Numbered from the stretch's first letter, positions 35,849 to 44,896 are shown. The stretch is DNA of 64,000 nucleotides from a bacterium (GCA_028819345.1 JAPPLW010000099.1:72503-136502); one strand, 5' to 3'. Notes: generated from the sequence alone by a model not told the origin. Translations and numbers: made by a program.

Positions 35849-36586
35849 CTACACCCCTCCTCCCGTGTATGCCTCGATCACTTCCTCCGGCGATCCCTCT
35901 CTCCGGATGCATCCCTTGTCCAGCCAGATGGCGCGCGAAGCCAGGTCCTGCACCAACTCCATGTCGTGGGAGACCAGAATCGTGGCCGCTCCCCGCTCCA
36001 TCACGCTTCGCACCCGCCGGCGAGACTTCTCCCGGAAACTCTGATCTCCCACACTGAGGATCTCGTCGACCAAGAGGACGTCGGGATCGATGTCGGTGAC
36101 GATCGAGAAGCCCAGCCGGGCCAGCATCCCCGAAGAGAAGGTGCGGACGGCCACATCCGCAAACTCCGACAGCCCCGCCCAATCGATTATCGGCCCGGCC
36201 CGCTCGGCCATCTCCCGCGGCGACCGGCCCAGGATGGCGCCGTACAGGACGACGTTCTCCGTGGCGGTCAACTCAGGATTGAACCCCGCACCCAACTCGA
36301 TCAGTGGCGCCACGAGGCCCCTGACGATCATCCGTCCCCGGGTGGGGGGCAACACCCGGGCCACCATCTTCATCAGCGTGGACTTGCCTGCTCCGTTGTC
36401 TCCGATGACGCCCAGTACCTCCCCGTACTCGATCCGGAAGGACAAGTCCCGGATCGCATGGAGTTCATCGACTTCGATCTTTCGTCGAAGAGAACGGATC
36501 ACCTGCTCTTTGAAGGTGCCGGGACGGTCCCTGACCAGGGGGTACACCAAGGAGACCTCTCGACATTCGACAGCCGGGGAACTCAC
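35849..36586 (-). CDS. Polysaccharide/teichoic-acid-type ABC exporter ATPase (Wzt/TagH-like)
   Basis: This is the ATPase subunit of an O-antigen or teichoic-acid type exporter. It has Walker A GDNGAGKSTLMK, the family stretch LVAPLIELGAGFNPELTATENV, signature FSSGMLARLGFS and Walker B VLLVDEILSVGDQSF with VSHDMELVQDLA. GTG 36586 overlaps the permease stop as GTGA, and is preferred over ATG 36610 for that reason. The C-terminus ends soon after the ATPase core, so there is no carbohydrate-binding extension. Substrate unknown; no glycosyltransferases are in this window. Confidence 0.9.
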   Translation of the reverse strand: MSSPAVECREVSLVYPLVRDRPGTFKEQVIRSLRRKIEVDELHAIRDLSFRIEYGEVLGVIGDNGAGKSTLMKMVARVLPPTRGRMIVRGLVAPLIELGAGFNPELTATENVVLYGAILGRSPREMAERAGPIIDWAGLSEFADVAVRTFSSGMLARLGFSIVTDIDPDVLLVDEILSVGDQSFREKSRRRVRSVMERGAATILVSHDMELVQDLASRAIWLDKGCIRREGSPEEVIEAYTGGGV

Positions 36587-37422
36587 ACCAGCACCGCCAG
36601 CCTTCGCCATGACCGCGAGAACGTCCAGGCGCCCCCGAGGAGAGCGACGAGAGACGTCGAGACCATCACCGCCCACATCCACCCCGGAGCGAAGCTTCCC
36701 CCGTAGACCAGTCCCCGGAACACCTCCAGGTAGGAATAGAGCGGGTTGACGTAGATGAGTGGAAGTATCCGATCAGGAATGATGGTGACCGGATAGAACC
36801 CAGGAGTGGCATACATGGCCAGCGTGAGCATCACTCCCACAATGTCCAGCACATCCCGGTAGGCGACTGCCAGGGAGGCAACCACCATCCCCAACCCCGC
36901 AACGAACATGGCAAGGAACAACAATGGGACCGGCGCCAGGAGGACCGTAACCGGAATCCCCACCCCGGCGATCAGCTGCACCACCAGCAGCAGCACGATG
37001 TTGATGGCGAAGTTCACCAGCGCAGCAAGGGCAGGCGCCACGGCAAACACCTCCGCCGGCACATACACCTTGGACAGAGTCCCCGCCGAACCGACAATGG
37101 ACGACCCCGACGCCACCACCCCCTGGGAGAAGAAGGTGATGAGCATTACCCCCGACAGCACGTACACCACGTATGGAACGCCACCGGGGATCTCGAACCG
37201 GAAAACGGTGCTGAAAACCGCCCACATGACGGCCACGGTCAGCAGGGGATTGAGAAGAGTCCACCACACCCCCAGCATGGACCGCTTGTAGCGCACCGTC
37301 AGATCCCTCTGCACCAGGAGTCCCAAGAGTCCCCGGTACCGGCGCAGGTTGGTGATCTCGGAGACAATCACCCTCCGAGGCTGGTCGGAGTCGTAGTAGG
37401 TGTTTTGGGTCAGGTTCTCCAG
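36583..37422 (-). CDS. Polysaccharide ABC exporter permease (Wzm/TagG-like), probable CTG start
   Basis: This ABC-2 type membrane protein has six helices. Markers are RDLTVRYKRSMLGVWWTLLNPL near the N-terminus and YPVTIIPDRILPLIYVNPLYSYLEVFRGLVYGG near the C-terminus. The first conventional start is GTG 37371, but the frame stays open upstream and encodes LENLTQNTYYDSDQPRR, which resembles the N-terminus of this family (YDS followed by a basic stretch). A CTG at 37422 lies six bases after a full GGAG within AAAGGAG, whereas GTG 37371 has no clear site. I therefore take CTG as the likely start. It works with the ATPase at 35849. Confidence 0.85.
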   Translation of the reverse strand: MENLTQNTYYDSDQPRRVIVSEITNLRRYRGLLGLLVQRDLTVRYKRSMLGVWWTLLNPLLTVAVMWAVFSTVFRFEIPGGVPYVVYVLSGVMLITFFSQGVVASGSSIVGSAGTLSKVYVPAEVFAVAPALAALVNFAINIVLLLVVQLIAGVGIPVTVLLAPVPLLFLAMFVAGLGMVVASLAVAYRDVLDIVGVMLTLAMYATPGFYPVTIIPDRILPLIYVNPLYSYLEVFRGLVYGGSFAPGWMWAVMVSTSLVALLGGAWTFSRSWRRLAVLV

Positions 37423-38198
37423 AGCCCTCTCCTTTCAAACACCTCCCGCAGCAGATCAGGCCGGTCGGTCATGATCCCGTCCACTCCCTTGTTCAACAGC
37501 CTCTCCATCACCCCCGGGCGGTCGATGGTCCAGACATGTACCTGCAGGCCCATGCGATGGTAGGCCCGGACGGTCCGCCGGGTGACAAGGGGCACCAGGC
37601 CGGATCGAGGCGGGATCTGCAAGGCGACATTGTCGGTGCGGGCCGATCGCCCCAGCCAGGCGGCCTTGACCAACCGGGCGACCTCCTCCTCGCCGGCGGA
37701 GGTGGCTATGCCTTCGGAGAGTGCTCGCACACGTGCCAACCTTGCGTCGGAAAAGGAGGCGACGATTACTCTGTCGCTCATTCCCGTCTTGCGAATCAGG
37801 CGCAAGAGCGGCTCCTCGGTGTGATCGGCCTTCAGTTCGAGCACCATGTGGAGATCGGGAAAAGAGTGAGCCACCTCCTCCAGGGACGGAATACGTATCC
37901 CCCGTCCTCTGAAAGGGAAACCCCGGGCGGGCAGGTGAGTGTATCCGGCGTCCAGTTCTTGCAACGCCTTCCATTCCAGCTTCGCCACCTCGCCGCGGCC
38001 ATCTGTGGTGCGTTCCAGGGTGGGATCGTGATGACAAACCACCACCCCGTCGGCAGTCACGTGAAGATCGGTCTCGATCCACCGGTACCCCATCTCCACA
38101 GTCCGGGAAAAGGCCTCCATGGTGTTCTCCGGCCACAGACCCGCCCCTCCCCGATGAGAGATCGCCAGGGGGAGTGTCTCCGACGCCGAGGGGCTCAT
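37410..38198 (-). CDS. Glycerophosphodiester phosphodiesterase
   Basis: This is a 262-aa GDPD TIM-barrel hydrolase that splits glycerophosphodiesters into glycerol 3-phosphate and an alcohol. Active-site motifs are ISHRGGAGLWPENTMEAF, the metal-binding WIETDLHVTADG and the general acid CHHDPTLERTTDG. There is no signal peptide, so it is cytoplasmic. ATG 38198 overlaps the upstream stop as ATGA. Being between an exporter and a zinc-finger protein, it may act on lipid-linked or wall-polymer fragments; that link is only positional. Confidence 0.9.
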   Translation of the reverse strand: MSPSASETLPLAISHRGGAGLWPENTMEAFSRTVEMGYRWIETDLHVTADGVVVCHHDPTLERTTDGRGEVAKLEWKALQELDAGYTHLPARGFPFRGRGIRIPSLEEVAHSFPDLHMVLELKADHTEEPLLRLIRKTGMSDRVIVASFSDARLARVRALSEGIATSAGEEEVARLVKAAWLGRSARTDNVALQIPPRSGLVPLVTRRTVRAYHRMGLQVHVWTIDRPGVMERLLNKGVDGIMTDRPDLLREVFERRGLWRT

Positions 38199-39433
38199 CC
38201 AGACTGGCCCGCCGCAGTCAGATCTCCCTCCCGGATCAACTCCCACACCATCGGAAGGTCGGGATGGTACGCCAACTCGTAGAAGTGGCCGACGTCCATG
38301 ATCACCATGTCTCCGATCGCGCCCCTGCCCAGCCATCCCCTGGTTGTGTCGCCCAGTGCCTGCGCACCTCCGAAGGTGGCGCACCACAACGCCGTCTCGA
38401 TCGGGACTTCGCCTGCCTCGGAAGCCGCCCAGGCCAGAAAGGGCATGGAGGTCACGGACCTCTCGCCGGGCAGGCAGTCGCTGCCCAGCGCCACCGGTAT
38501 GCCCAACTCCATGAGGCTGCGAATCGGCAGCCGGGTCCGGAGACTGGCCACCGGCAACACCACCACCGCTCCTCCCTGCAAACGCAGCGCCTCCAGGGTC
38601 GACTCGTCCAACTCTGTCATGTCCTGGACCGCCAGGGGACGGACCGACCGCACCAGGTCGGAGGGGATCCCGGGTCGGCCGTGCAGCCGGACCCGCTTGC
38701 GCAGATTGCCCATAGAAGCACACAGCTTCCTCACATCGGCGGAGGAGAAGCCTCCCGAGCCCACCGTCACGGAGAGGCCGGAGGCGTACTGGGAGACATC
38801 CCGCAGGATGCTGCGCGCGGCGGGATCATAGGGTGAGGGAAAGCCGGCATCGGGCCCTACCGTCCAGCTTGTCACGACCTTGAGGGGGAGTTGCTCCCCC
38901 AGCATGGCCGCGGTGGAAAGGCGCTGTTGGTCCTCCAGCGGATCGCCCCGGCTTCTAACCGACACCGAAAGGCAGGTCGCCCCGCCGGCCAGCAGACGCC
39001 CCGCCCACTCGGCCGCCATCTCGGGCTCTGTCGTCCCGTTGGACGTCCCGCGGCGCCCGGTTCCGCCCGCCACCTGGGAGAAGGCGTCCACAAAACCCGG
39101 CACCACCACCCTACCCCCGCAATCAAGCCGGGGCAGGCCTTCGAGTTGAGGGGGAAGCTCGTTTTCGGATCCCACCCATGCCACCTTGCCCTTCCGGATC
39201 GCCACCGCCGCGTTCTCGATGATGCCGAAGAAGTTCCCCCACGACGGATCGTTGGTCATCAGGCGGCCGATGCCGGTGACCAGCCGGTCCGTTCCATGCG
39301 GTCGAAGCGCCTCCTGGGCAACCGTGTGGGCAGTCACTGCGCATTCGTCACAGATCCCCACGCCTTTCGGGCCGGCGACCACGTAAGAGCCGGGGCCGGG
39401 AAGCCGGCTGCAGAATGAGCATCTGGCAGACAT
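38195..39433 (-). CDS. ClpX-type zinc finger fused to degenerate imidazolonepropionase-like amidohydrolase
   Basis: Residues 1-40 match the N-terminal zinc finger of ClpX: Cys5, Cys8, Cys28 and Cys31, with AGPKGVGICDEC. From about 55 on the protein is a HutI-type amidohydrolase: GKVAWVGS, LDCGGRVVVPGFVDA, ALGSDCLPGERSVTSMPFLAWA and IGDMVIMDVGHF. The metal-binding HxH after PGFVDA is replaced (Phe118, Gln120), and the second-barrel His is missing at VQDM (269-272), while His251 and Asp319 remain. Zinc-dependent hydrolysis therefore looks impossible. No other hut gene is near. It may be a binding protein or pseudoenzyme; the zinc finger suggests protein contacts, as in ClpX. It heads the GDPD-exporter operon. 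Confidence 0.8.
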   Translation of the reverse strand: MSARCSFCSRLPGPGSYVVAGPKGVGICDECAVTAHTVAQEALRPHGTDRLVTGIGRLMTNDPSWGNFFGIIENAAVAIRKGKVAWVGSENELPPQLEGLPRLDCGGRVVVPGFVDAFSQVAGGTGRRGTSNGTTEPEMAAEWAGRLLAGGATCLSVSVRSRGDPLEDQQRLSTAAMLGEQLPLKVVTSWTVGPDAGFPSPYDPAARSILRDVSQYASGLSVTVGSGGFSSADVRKLCASMGNLRKRVRLHGRPGIPSDLVRSVRPLAVQDMTELDESTLEALRLQGGAVVVLPVASLRTRLPIRSLMELGIPVALGSDCLPGERSVTSMPFLAWAASEAGEVPIETALWCATFGGAQALGDTTRGWLGRGAIGDMVIMDVGHFYELAYHPDLPMVWELIREGDLTAAGQSG

Positions 39434-39555
39434 CTAAAGGATGAGCGTAGACAATCCGGACAAGGACCGGGGGTTACCGCGAGGCTACCGCGCCGGACCG
39501 GGAGGAACCGCGCTTTGCTACCGTGGAGGACACCCCGATCCGAAAGGTTCACCCA

Positions 39556-40329
39556 GTGGAGTGCGGATACGAGTTGGCCGGCGAGGTAGCCGTGGTCACC
39601 CTTCGCCGACCCTCCCGTTACAACGCCATCAGCCTGTCGATGGCCCGGGATCTCACCGTAGCGATACGACGGGCGGGCGCCGAAGCCCGGGCGGCGGTGA
39701 TCACCGGTGAGGGCCGGGCGTTTAGCGCCGGTGCGGATCTCATGGAACTCACCAGGGACATCGAGGAGGTCGGGGATCTCGAGACCATCCTTCACCGCCA
39801 CTTTCATCCCCTCATCGACGCCCTCTGGGAGTCGGAGGTCCCCACTCTGGCGGCGATCAACGGACCGGCCGCAGGAGCGGGAATGGGTATCGCGCTGTGC
39901 TGCGATCTACGAGTGATGGAACCGGGGTCCTACTTCATGAGCGCCTTCATCCATCTGGGACTCACGCCCGATTCCGGCGCCGCTTGGGTGCTGCCGCGGA
40001 TGGTGGGGCTGGGAAGGGCGATGGAGATCGTCATGTCCGGAAGAAAGGTGGCAGCCGGGGAGGCGCTTGAGATCGGGCTCTGCAGCAAGGTGTCAGCCTC
40101 CGGCCAGGCCTTCTCCGAAGCCTTGGAGTGGGCTAAGCGGCTCTGTGACGGACCCACCACCGCCTACGGCGCCAGCCGACGGCTCCTCTATGAGACCACG
40201 GCCCTGGGGTTCGCAGAAGGCCTGGCCGCTGAAGCCGTCAGCCAGGGGCGCCTGGGTGAGTCGGCGCTCTTCGTTGAGGGGGTGGCGGCCTTCAAGGAGA
40301 AGCGAAAGGCCGACTTCCGCTCGGTGTAG
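39556..40329 (+). CDS. Enoyl-CoA hydratase/isomerase family protein
   Basis: This is a crotonase-fold enzyme. It has the CoA-binding and oxyanion segments RPSRYNAIS, GRAFSAGADL and NGPAAGAGMGIALCCDLRV, and the active-site region HLGLTPDSGAAWVLPRMVG. An Asp rather than Glu sits at the second catalytic place, as in PaaG-like isomerases. GTG 39556 has GAAAGG eight bases upstream and gives a standard 257-aa protein; GTG 39523 would add 11 residues. It is divergent from the zinc-finger amidohydrolase. The exact reaction cannot be assigned. Confidence 0.88.
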   Translation: MECGYELAGEVAVVTLRRPSRYNAISLSMARDLTVAIRRAGAEARAAVITGEGRAFSAGADLMELTRDIEEVGDLETILHRHFHPLIDALWESEVPTLAAINGPAAGAGMGIALCCDLRVMEPGSYFMSAFIHLGLTPDSGAAWVLPRMVGLGRAMEIVMSGRKVAAGEALEIGLCSKVSASGQAFSEALEWAKRLCDGPTTAYGASRRLLYETTALGFAEGLAAEAVSQGRLGESALFVEGVAAFKEKRKADFRSV

Positions 40330-40397
40330 GGGGGACTGCCGGCGGTGGGTGGGAATGGCCCAGGCGCCCTTTCGAGGCGCTCTCTACAATTGTTCCG

Positions 40398-41093
40398 ATG
40401 TGTGGCAGGTTCGGCCAAGCCCGGGGCCCGGATTATTACGGCGAGTACCTCGAGGCCGAGGAGGCGGTCCCCGAACCCCTGTCTCCCAGCTGGAACGTGG
40501 CGCCCACCGATCCTGTCTACGCATTTCGTTACCGCAAGGGAAGCTTGCGCCTCGAGACCATGCGCTGGGGTCTGATTCCCCATTGGGCCCCGGATCTGAA
40601 GACCTTCCACATCAACGCTCGGTCGGAGACTCTGCTGGAAAAACCGCTGTTCCGGGTCGGCCTGACCAGGCGTCGCTGCCTGATCCCCGCCGACGGCTTC
40701 TACGAGTGGACTTCTCGCTCGAGAGGTCACGTTCCCCACTGGTTCTTCCGCGCCGACGGAGAGCCGCTTGTATTCGCCGGGCTGTGGGGGGTGCGACGCC
40801 ATCCGGTGGACGGGGAATGGCTGGTGTCCTGCTCGATAATCACCGGCCCATCGGAAGGCCCCATCGCCGCCGTCCATCACCGAATGCCCGTGGCCCTGCC
40901 CCCGGACCGCTGGGATCCCTGGCTGGATCCCGACCTGGAGGATGGGATCGCAGCCCGGGACCTTCTGGCGGCGCCCGAGACCGGAGGGTGGGCCACCCAC
41001 CCGGTGTCCCGCAGGGTCAACAAGGTGAGCAACAACGACCCCACGCTGATCGAGCCGGTCTCCTACCCGGCCGCTTCCACATTGGAAATGTAG
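40398..41093 (+). CDS. SOS response-associated peptidase (SRAP/YedK/HMCES)
   Basis: SRAP proteins crosslink to abasic sites in single-stranded DNA. The essential Cys2 follows the initiator Met (MCGRFGQ). Asn33 is in the SWNVAPT motif, Glu103 is in GFYEW and the active-site His is in HHRMPV, so all catalytic residues are present. The length is 231 aa. It is followed 29 bases later by a permease gene in the same direction. No LexA-type box was seen upstream. Confidence 0.93.
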   Translation: MCGRFGQARGPDYYGEYLEAEEAVPEPLSPSWNVAPTDPVYAFRYRKGSLRLETMRWGLIPHWAPDLKTFHINARSETLLEKPLFRVGLTRRRCLIPADGFYEWTSRSRGHVPHWFFRADGEPLVFAGLWGVRRHPVDGEWLVSCSIITGPSEGPIAAVHHRMPVALPPDRWDPWLDPDLEDGIAARDLLAAPETGGWATHPVSRRVNKVSNNDPTLIEPVSYPAASTLEM

Positions 41094-41122
41094 AACGGGG
41101 CACAGCCACGGTGGCGGCAGCG

Positions 41123-41998
41123 ATGATCAGTGATGCGATCTGGCTGTTCGTGGAACTGCTGGCCCTGTTCCTCGGGGTCTCCTTCGTTTTGAACCTGCTA
41201 CAACGCAGGCTGGGAAACGCCCGTCTCAAGACGCTGATGGGCGCCAGTCCCCTGAAAGCTGCCTTACGGGGAATCGCGGTGGGGTTCATCACGCCATTCT
41301 GCACCTATTCGGCAATCCCGGTTCTGGTCGCCCTCCGGCAGGCAGGGGTGACAGCCGCCGGGTACGTGGCGTTCGTAGTGGCGGCGCCGGTGCTCGATCC
41401 GATTCTCTTCGGTGCGCTGCTGATCATCGTGGGGTGGAAAGCCGCCCTCATCTACCTGGGAGTGGCATTTGCGGCCGCTCTCGCCCTGGCGCTAGTGGCG
41501 GAAAGGGTGAACCTGGAACGCTTCATGAAACCGCTTCCGGTTGCCGCGGGATCGGCCGAGCACGCCACGCCCTGGGCGGGCATCGGTCTCGAGTGGCGCC
41601 CGGCCTGGAAGAGTTCCCGGGCTCTGCTCCGAACCATGTTGCCCCTGCTGGTCGTCGGAGTGGGGATCGGTCTGGCGATCACCGTCTTCCTTCCTGCGGA
41701 GACCGTCGCCCGCATCCCGGTGCTGGCCGGTGACGGCGCCATCCTCGCGGCGGCCGCGGTCGGGACCTTCTTCTACATCAGCACCGAGATATTCGTGCCC
41801 ATCGCCGACGCCCTCCGCTCGGCGGGAATCGGGATAGGCGCCATAGTCGCCCTCACCATCGCCGGCGCCGGGTTCAACATCCCCGAATTCGTAATCCTGA
41901 GCAAACTGGCCGGCAAGGGAATTCTGGCCGCATTCGGTCTGTACGTGTTCGGGGTGGCGGTGGTGGGCGGGCTGATCGCCCAGATGCTCGTTGGTTAG
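41123..41998 (+). CDS. YraQ/UPF0718-type membrane permease
   Basis: This membrane protein of about 291 aa has eight hydrophobic segments in two halves. It resembles the DUF318/YraQ permease family: GFITPFCTYSAIPVLVALRQAGV matches the family segment usually written PFCSCGVIP, so the second Cys is a Tyr and only one Cys remains. A second half-motif is FYISTEIFVPIADALRSAG. Members are linked to arsenic or metal export in some bacteria, but the loss of the Cys pair makes that doubtful. ATG 41123 is used; GTG 41111 is possible. Confidence 0.75.
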   Translation: MISDAIWLFVELLALFLGVSFVLNLLQRRLGNARLKTLMGASPLKAALRGIAVGFITPFCTYSAIPVLVALRQAGVTAAGYVAFVVAAPVLDPILFGALLIIVGWKAALIYLGVAFAAALALALVAERVNLERFMKPLPVAAGSAEHATPWAGIGLEWRPAWKSSRALLRTMLPLLVVGVGIGLAITVFLPAETVARIPVLAGDGAILAAAAVGTFFYISTEIFVPIADALRSAGIGIGAIVALTIAGAGFNIPEFVILSKLAGKGILAAFGLYVFGVAVVGGLIAQMLVG

Positions 41999-41999
41999 C

Positions 42000-42554
42000 T
42001 CAGGGCTGTCTTCCCACCAGCGCCAGGTAACGATCGACGATCGAGGCGTCCTCGGGGACCTGGACCGGAGGTCCGATCCGCCCGGTCTTGCGGAACATCT
42101 CGGCTCTCCCGCCGATCAGGTCGTGGCTGATCCGGCACAACTCAGGGGGTAGGTTCACCTCCACGCCGGTTGCGGTCCCGATATCCCAGGCGTGAGTCAA
42201 GGGATCCCATTGAACGTAGGACACGAAAGTGGCCATGTCCATCCTTCCGAACCAGTATTTGTCCTCCCGTTCCATCACGCCCGGTTTACTGAGCGCCGCC
42301 ACCAAGGGACCCCTGGTCTCCTCCCACCGGGCCAGGGGATCCTCGGGAGCATCGGGCTTCCCCGGCCTGGCCCACTCCCCCGTCCGGGCGATGTGAGCCA
42401 AGGCGTCCAGCACCTCGCACTGATGCGCCAATACGTCACGCGCCGTCCAACCTTCGCACACCGAGTCGTTGGCCCAGGCGTCGGTCGGCACCTTCCGGCA
42501 AACCGCGTCGAAGAGGTCCACGGCTGCCATGAAGTTCTCGAGCTTCCGGTTCAT
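42000..42554 (-). CDS. DinB-fold / maleylpyruvate-isomerase-type protein (TIGR03086-like)
   Basis: This 184-aa four-helix protein resembles the actinobacterial mycothiol-dependent maleylpyruvate isomerase/DinB family. It has CEGWTARDVLAHQ with the first metal His, and WDPLTHAWDIGTATG with the second. The domain usually binds Zn or Ni and uses mycothiol in Actinobacteria. The product is probably a thiol-dependent enzyme, substrate unknown. Its stop abuts that of the permease (convergent), and it is divergent from the gamma-glutamyltransferase gene, 216 bases away. Confidence 0.8.
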   Translation of the reverse strand: MNRKLENFMAAVDLFDAVCRKVPTDAWANDSVCEGWTARDVLAHQCEVLDALAHIARTGEWARPGKPDAPEDPLARWEETRGPLVAALSKPGVMEREDKYWFGRMDMATFVSYVQWDPLTHAWDIGTATGVEVNLPPELCRISHDLIGGRAEMFRKTGRIGPPVQVPEDASIVDRYLALVGRQP

Positions 42555-42770
42555 GCCGAGATCGATGGTACCCCGGCGCCCAGAGACCCATCCCGGCCCT
42601 CCAAACCGCTACCTGGAGCAGACCGGGAACAGCCGCCCCACCCCCGGGCTCCTCGTCGCCAGGACTCAAGCCCGGCTCCGCGGCGGGTTATGCTCCGTGA
42701 CGCGAGAACCGTTGGCCGGGCGCCACAGGCATCCCGGGCTCCGGACCCGCCCCCCAGACCGAGCCGACAG

Positions 42771-44564
42771 ATGCCCGACCACAAGACCGACAAACCATCC
42801 TCCGGCGGACCAGTCCCCGGGCCGCGGACGAGCCGTCCGGTCATCTCCGGGACCCGCGGGATAATCTCGAGCGGCCACTACCTGACGTCGATGGCGGGGA
42901 TGCGCATGATGGTATCGGGAGGGAACGCCTTCGACGCGGTGGCGGCAGGGGTCTTCGCGGGTGTGGTGGTCGAGCCGACCGCCGCCTGTTCCCTCGCCGC
43001 CGAGAGCGTCTTCATGCTCTACGACGCCCGTTCGGGGGACCTCAAGTCGCTTAGCGGCCAAGGCGTGGCCCCGGCCAAGGCGACGCTCGAGTTCTACCGC
43101 TCAAATGGACTTGACGACGTCCCCACCGGCCCCGGTCCCCTGGCGCCCCTGTCGTTCACCGTGCCCGGCGTCGTGCACGCCACCATCTCGATGCTCGAGA
43201 GGTACGGAACCAAGAGCCTCAGCGAGGTGATCAGTCCGGCAATCCAATACGCCGAGGAGGGGATACCCCACTACCGGCAGATGATCGACTTCCTGGGACT
43301 GGAACCCACCATCCGCCAGTTCCGGCTCTTCCCCCCCGGCGGGATGGAGGTCTTCTATGACGACGCAAAGCTGCCGCAGGAGGGGTCGCTCTTCTACCAG
43401 CCCGGCCTGGCCGGGACATTGAGATCGTTGGCGGCCGCCGAGGCGTCGTCAGGGGGATCCCGGTCGGACGGACTGCGCGCCGGGATCGACGAGTTCTACC
43501 GCGGGAGAGTCGCCAGGCTGATCGCCGATGCATCGGAGAGCGTCGGCGGAGTCCTCGGGTACGAGGACCTCGGCGCCTACCGGTCGCAGTTCGAAGAGCC
43601 GCTCCGCACCACCTTCTCGGGCTATGAAATCTGCGGCCAGAGGACCTGGTCGCAGGCCGGCGTTCTCCTCCAGACGCTGAACATGCTCGACCACTTCGAC
43701 CTACGAGCCATGGGCCACAACACCCCGGCCTACATCCACACCGTCATCGAGGCCCTGAAGCTTTCCATGGCGGACCGCCAGACCTTTTACGGAGATCCCG
43801 ACTTCGCCGACGTGCCGGTCTCCAGACTCCTGTCCAAGGAGTACGGCGAGGCTCGGGCCTCCATGATCGACCCCGGCCGGGCGGTCCCCGAGTTGCCGCC
43901 TCCGGGGGACCCCTGGGGTGGGGTGGTCCCTCCCGAGAGGCTGGGCGCCCCTGCAGGGGGATCCGGCGGCAAACTCGGTCAGGCGGGAGGCACCACCCAC
44001 GTCGCCGCGATCGACCGGGCCGGAAACATGGCGTGCGCCACGCCCAGCGGCGGCTCTTTCGAGAAATCGGTGTTCTTTCCGGAGTTGGGATGCGCCATCA
44101 GCACCCGCTCCGAGGTGTTCAACCTGTCGGCGGGGCACCCCAACGTCATCGAGCCGGGTAAGCGGCCCAGGACCACGCTGGTCAATTACATCGCCGTCAA
44201 GGATGGCATACCACAGATGACCTTCGGTTGTCCGGGCGGAGACCACCAGACCCAGGCCAACCTCCAGCTGATGCTGAACACGTTCATCTTCGGCATGAAC
44301 CCCCAGGAGGCCATCGAGGCGCCACGGTTCGCCACCGACAGCGTCCCCGACTCCTTCTACCCCCACAACTACTACCCCGGCCAGCTTTCTCTGGAGGCGG
44401 GAATTCCAAGCGGGACGGCCGAGACCCTGGGGCGGAGGGGCCACAGAGTAGTGAGAGCGGAGGTCTGCGGGGTGGGCGCCACCGTCACCCACCGCGATCC
44501 GGAGTCCGGCGTTCTCAGCACCGGGGGAGACCCCAGGCGGCCCTGCTACGCGTTGAGTTGGTAG
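42771..44564 (+). CDS. Gamma-glutamyltransferase family protein
   Basis: This Ntn-hydrolase of the GGT family has 597 aa. The N-terminal half begins around RGIISSGHYLTSMAGMRMM, followed by GGNAFDAVAAG. Self-cleavage would occur before the nucleophile Thr in QAGGTTHVAAID, giving the small subunit. The glutamate pocket has PGKRPRTTLV and the C-terminal FGCPGGDHQTQANLQ. No signal peptide is seen, so it is probably cytoplasmic; substrates may be gamma-glutamyl amides rather than glutathione. ATG 42771 has no good ribosome site; an in-frame ATG at 42690 would add a Pro/Arg-rich stretch with no match. Confidence 0.88.
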   Translation: MPDHKTDKPSSGGPVPGPRTSRPVISGTRGIISSGHYLTSMAGMRMMVSGGNAFDAVAAGVFAGVVVEPTAACSLAAESVFMLYDARSGDLKSLSGQGVAPAKATLEFYRSNGLDDVPTGPGPLAPLSFTVPGVVHATISMLERYGTKSLSEVISPAIQYAEEGIPHYRQMIDFLGLEPTIRQFRLFPPGGMEVFYDDAKLPQEGSLFYQPGLAGTLRSLAAAEASSGGSRSDGLRAGIDEFYRGRVARLIADASESVGGVLGYEDLGAYRSQFEEPLRTTFSGYEICGQRTWSQAGVLLQTLNMLDHFDLRAMGHNTPAYIHTVIEALKLSMADRQTFYGDPDFADVPVSRLLSKEYGEARASMIDPGRAVPELPPPGDPWGGVVPPERLGAPAGGSGGKLGQAGGTTHVAAIDRAGNMACATPSGGSFEKSVFFPELGCAISTRSEVFNLSAGHPNVIEPGKRPRTTLVNYIAVKDGIPQMTFGCPGGDHQTQANLQLMLNTFIFGMNPQEAIEAPRFATDSVPDSFYPHNYYPGQLSLEAGIPSGTAETLGRRGHRVVRAEVCGVGATVTHRDPESGVLSTGGDPRRPCYALSW

Positions 44565-44653
44565 ACGTCAGGGCGCACCGACAAGGGACGATGCGTATGG
44601 CTGTCCCGCCGCCCTCCACTCAGCCGCCGCGACCACCATCCGGTCCGATAGGA

Positions 44654-44896
44654 TCAGTTCCCCAGTTTCGCTCGGATCAGCGCGGCCGCCTCGCCCACGG
44701 TGGTGATCTCTTCGGCTTCCTCGTCCGGGATTTCCACGCCGAACTCGTCCTCCAGCGCCATTAACAGCTCCACAACGCCGAGCGAATCGACATCCAGGTC
44801 CTCCTCGAAATTGGCGTCAGGGTGCAGCTTGTCCTCTTCGAGATCCAATTCCTCCACCAGAATCTTCTTTAGCCTGACGTCGATGTCCGCGCTCAT
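44654..44896 (-). CDS. acpP: Acyl carrier protein
   Basis: This small acidic protein of 80 aa carries fatty acyl chains on a phosphopantetheine arm, attached at the Ser in [10 protein letters not shown]. The surrounding acidic helices ([25 protein letters not shown]) are typical of ACP. ATG 44896 is preceded by AAGGGAAG. It lies 108 bases after fabG and closes the fab cluster. It could also serve LipB as octanoate donor. Confidence 0.95.
   Translation of the reverse strand: MSADIDVRLKKILVEELDLEEDKLHPDANFEEDLDVDSLGVVELLMALEDEFGVEIPDEEAEEITTVGEAAALIRAKLGN

Noticed and set aside
42555-42770. An N-terminal extension of the gamma-glutamyltransferase from ATG 42690 or earlier
   Set aside because: The extra residues are Pro/Arg-rich, with no signal peptide and no family match.
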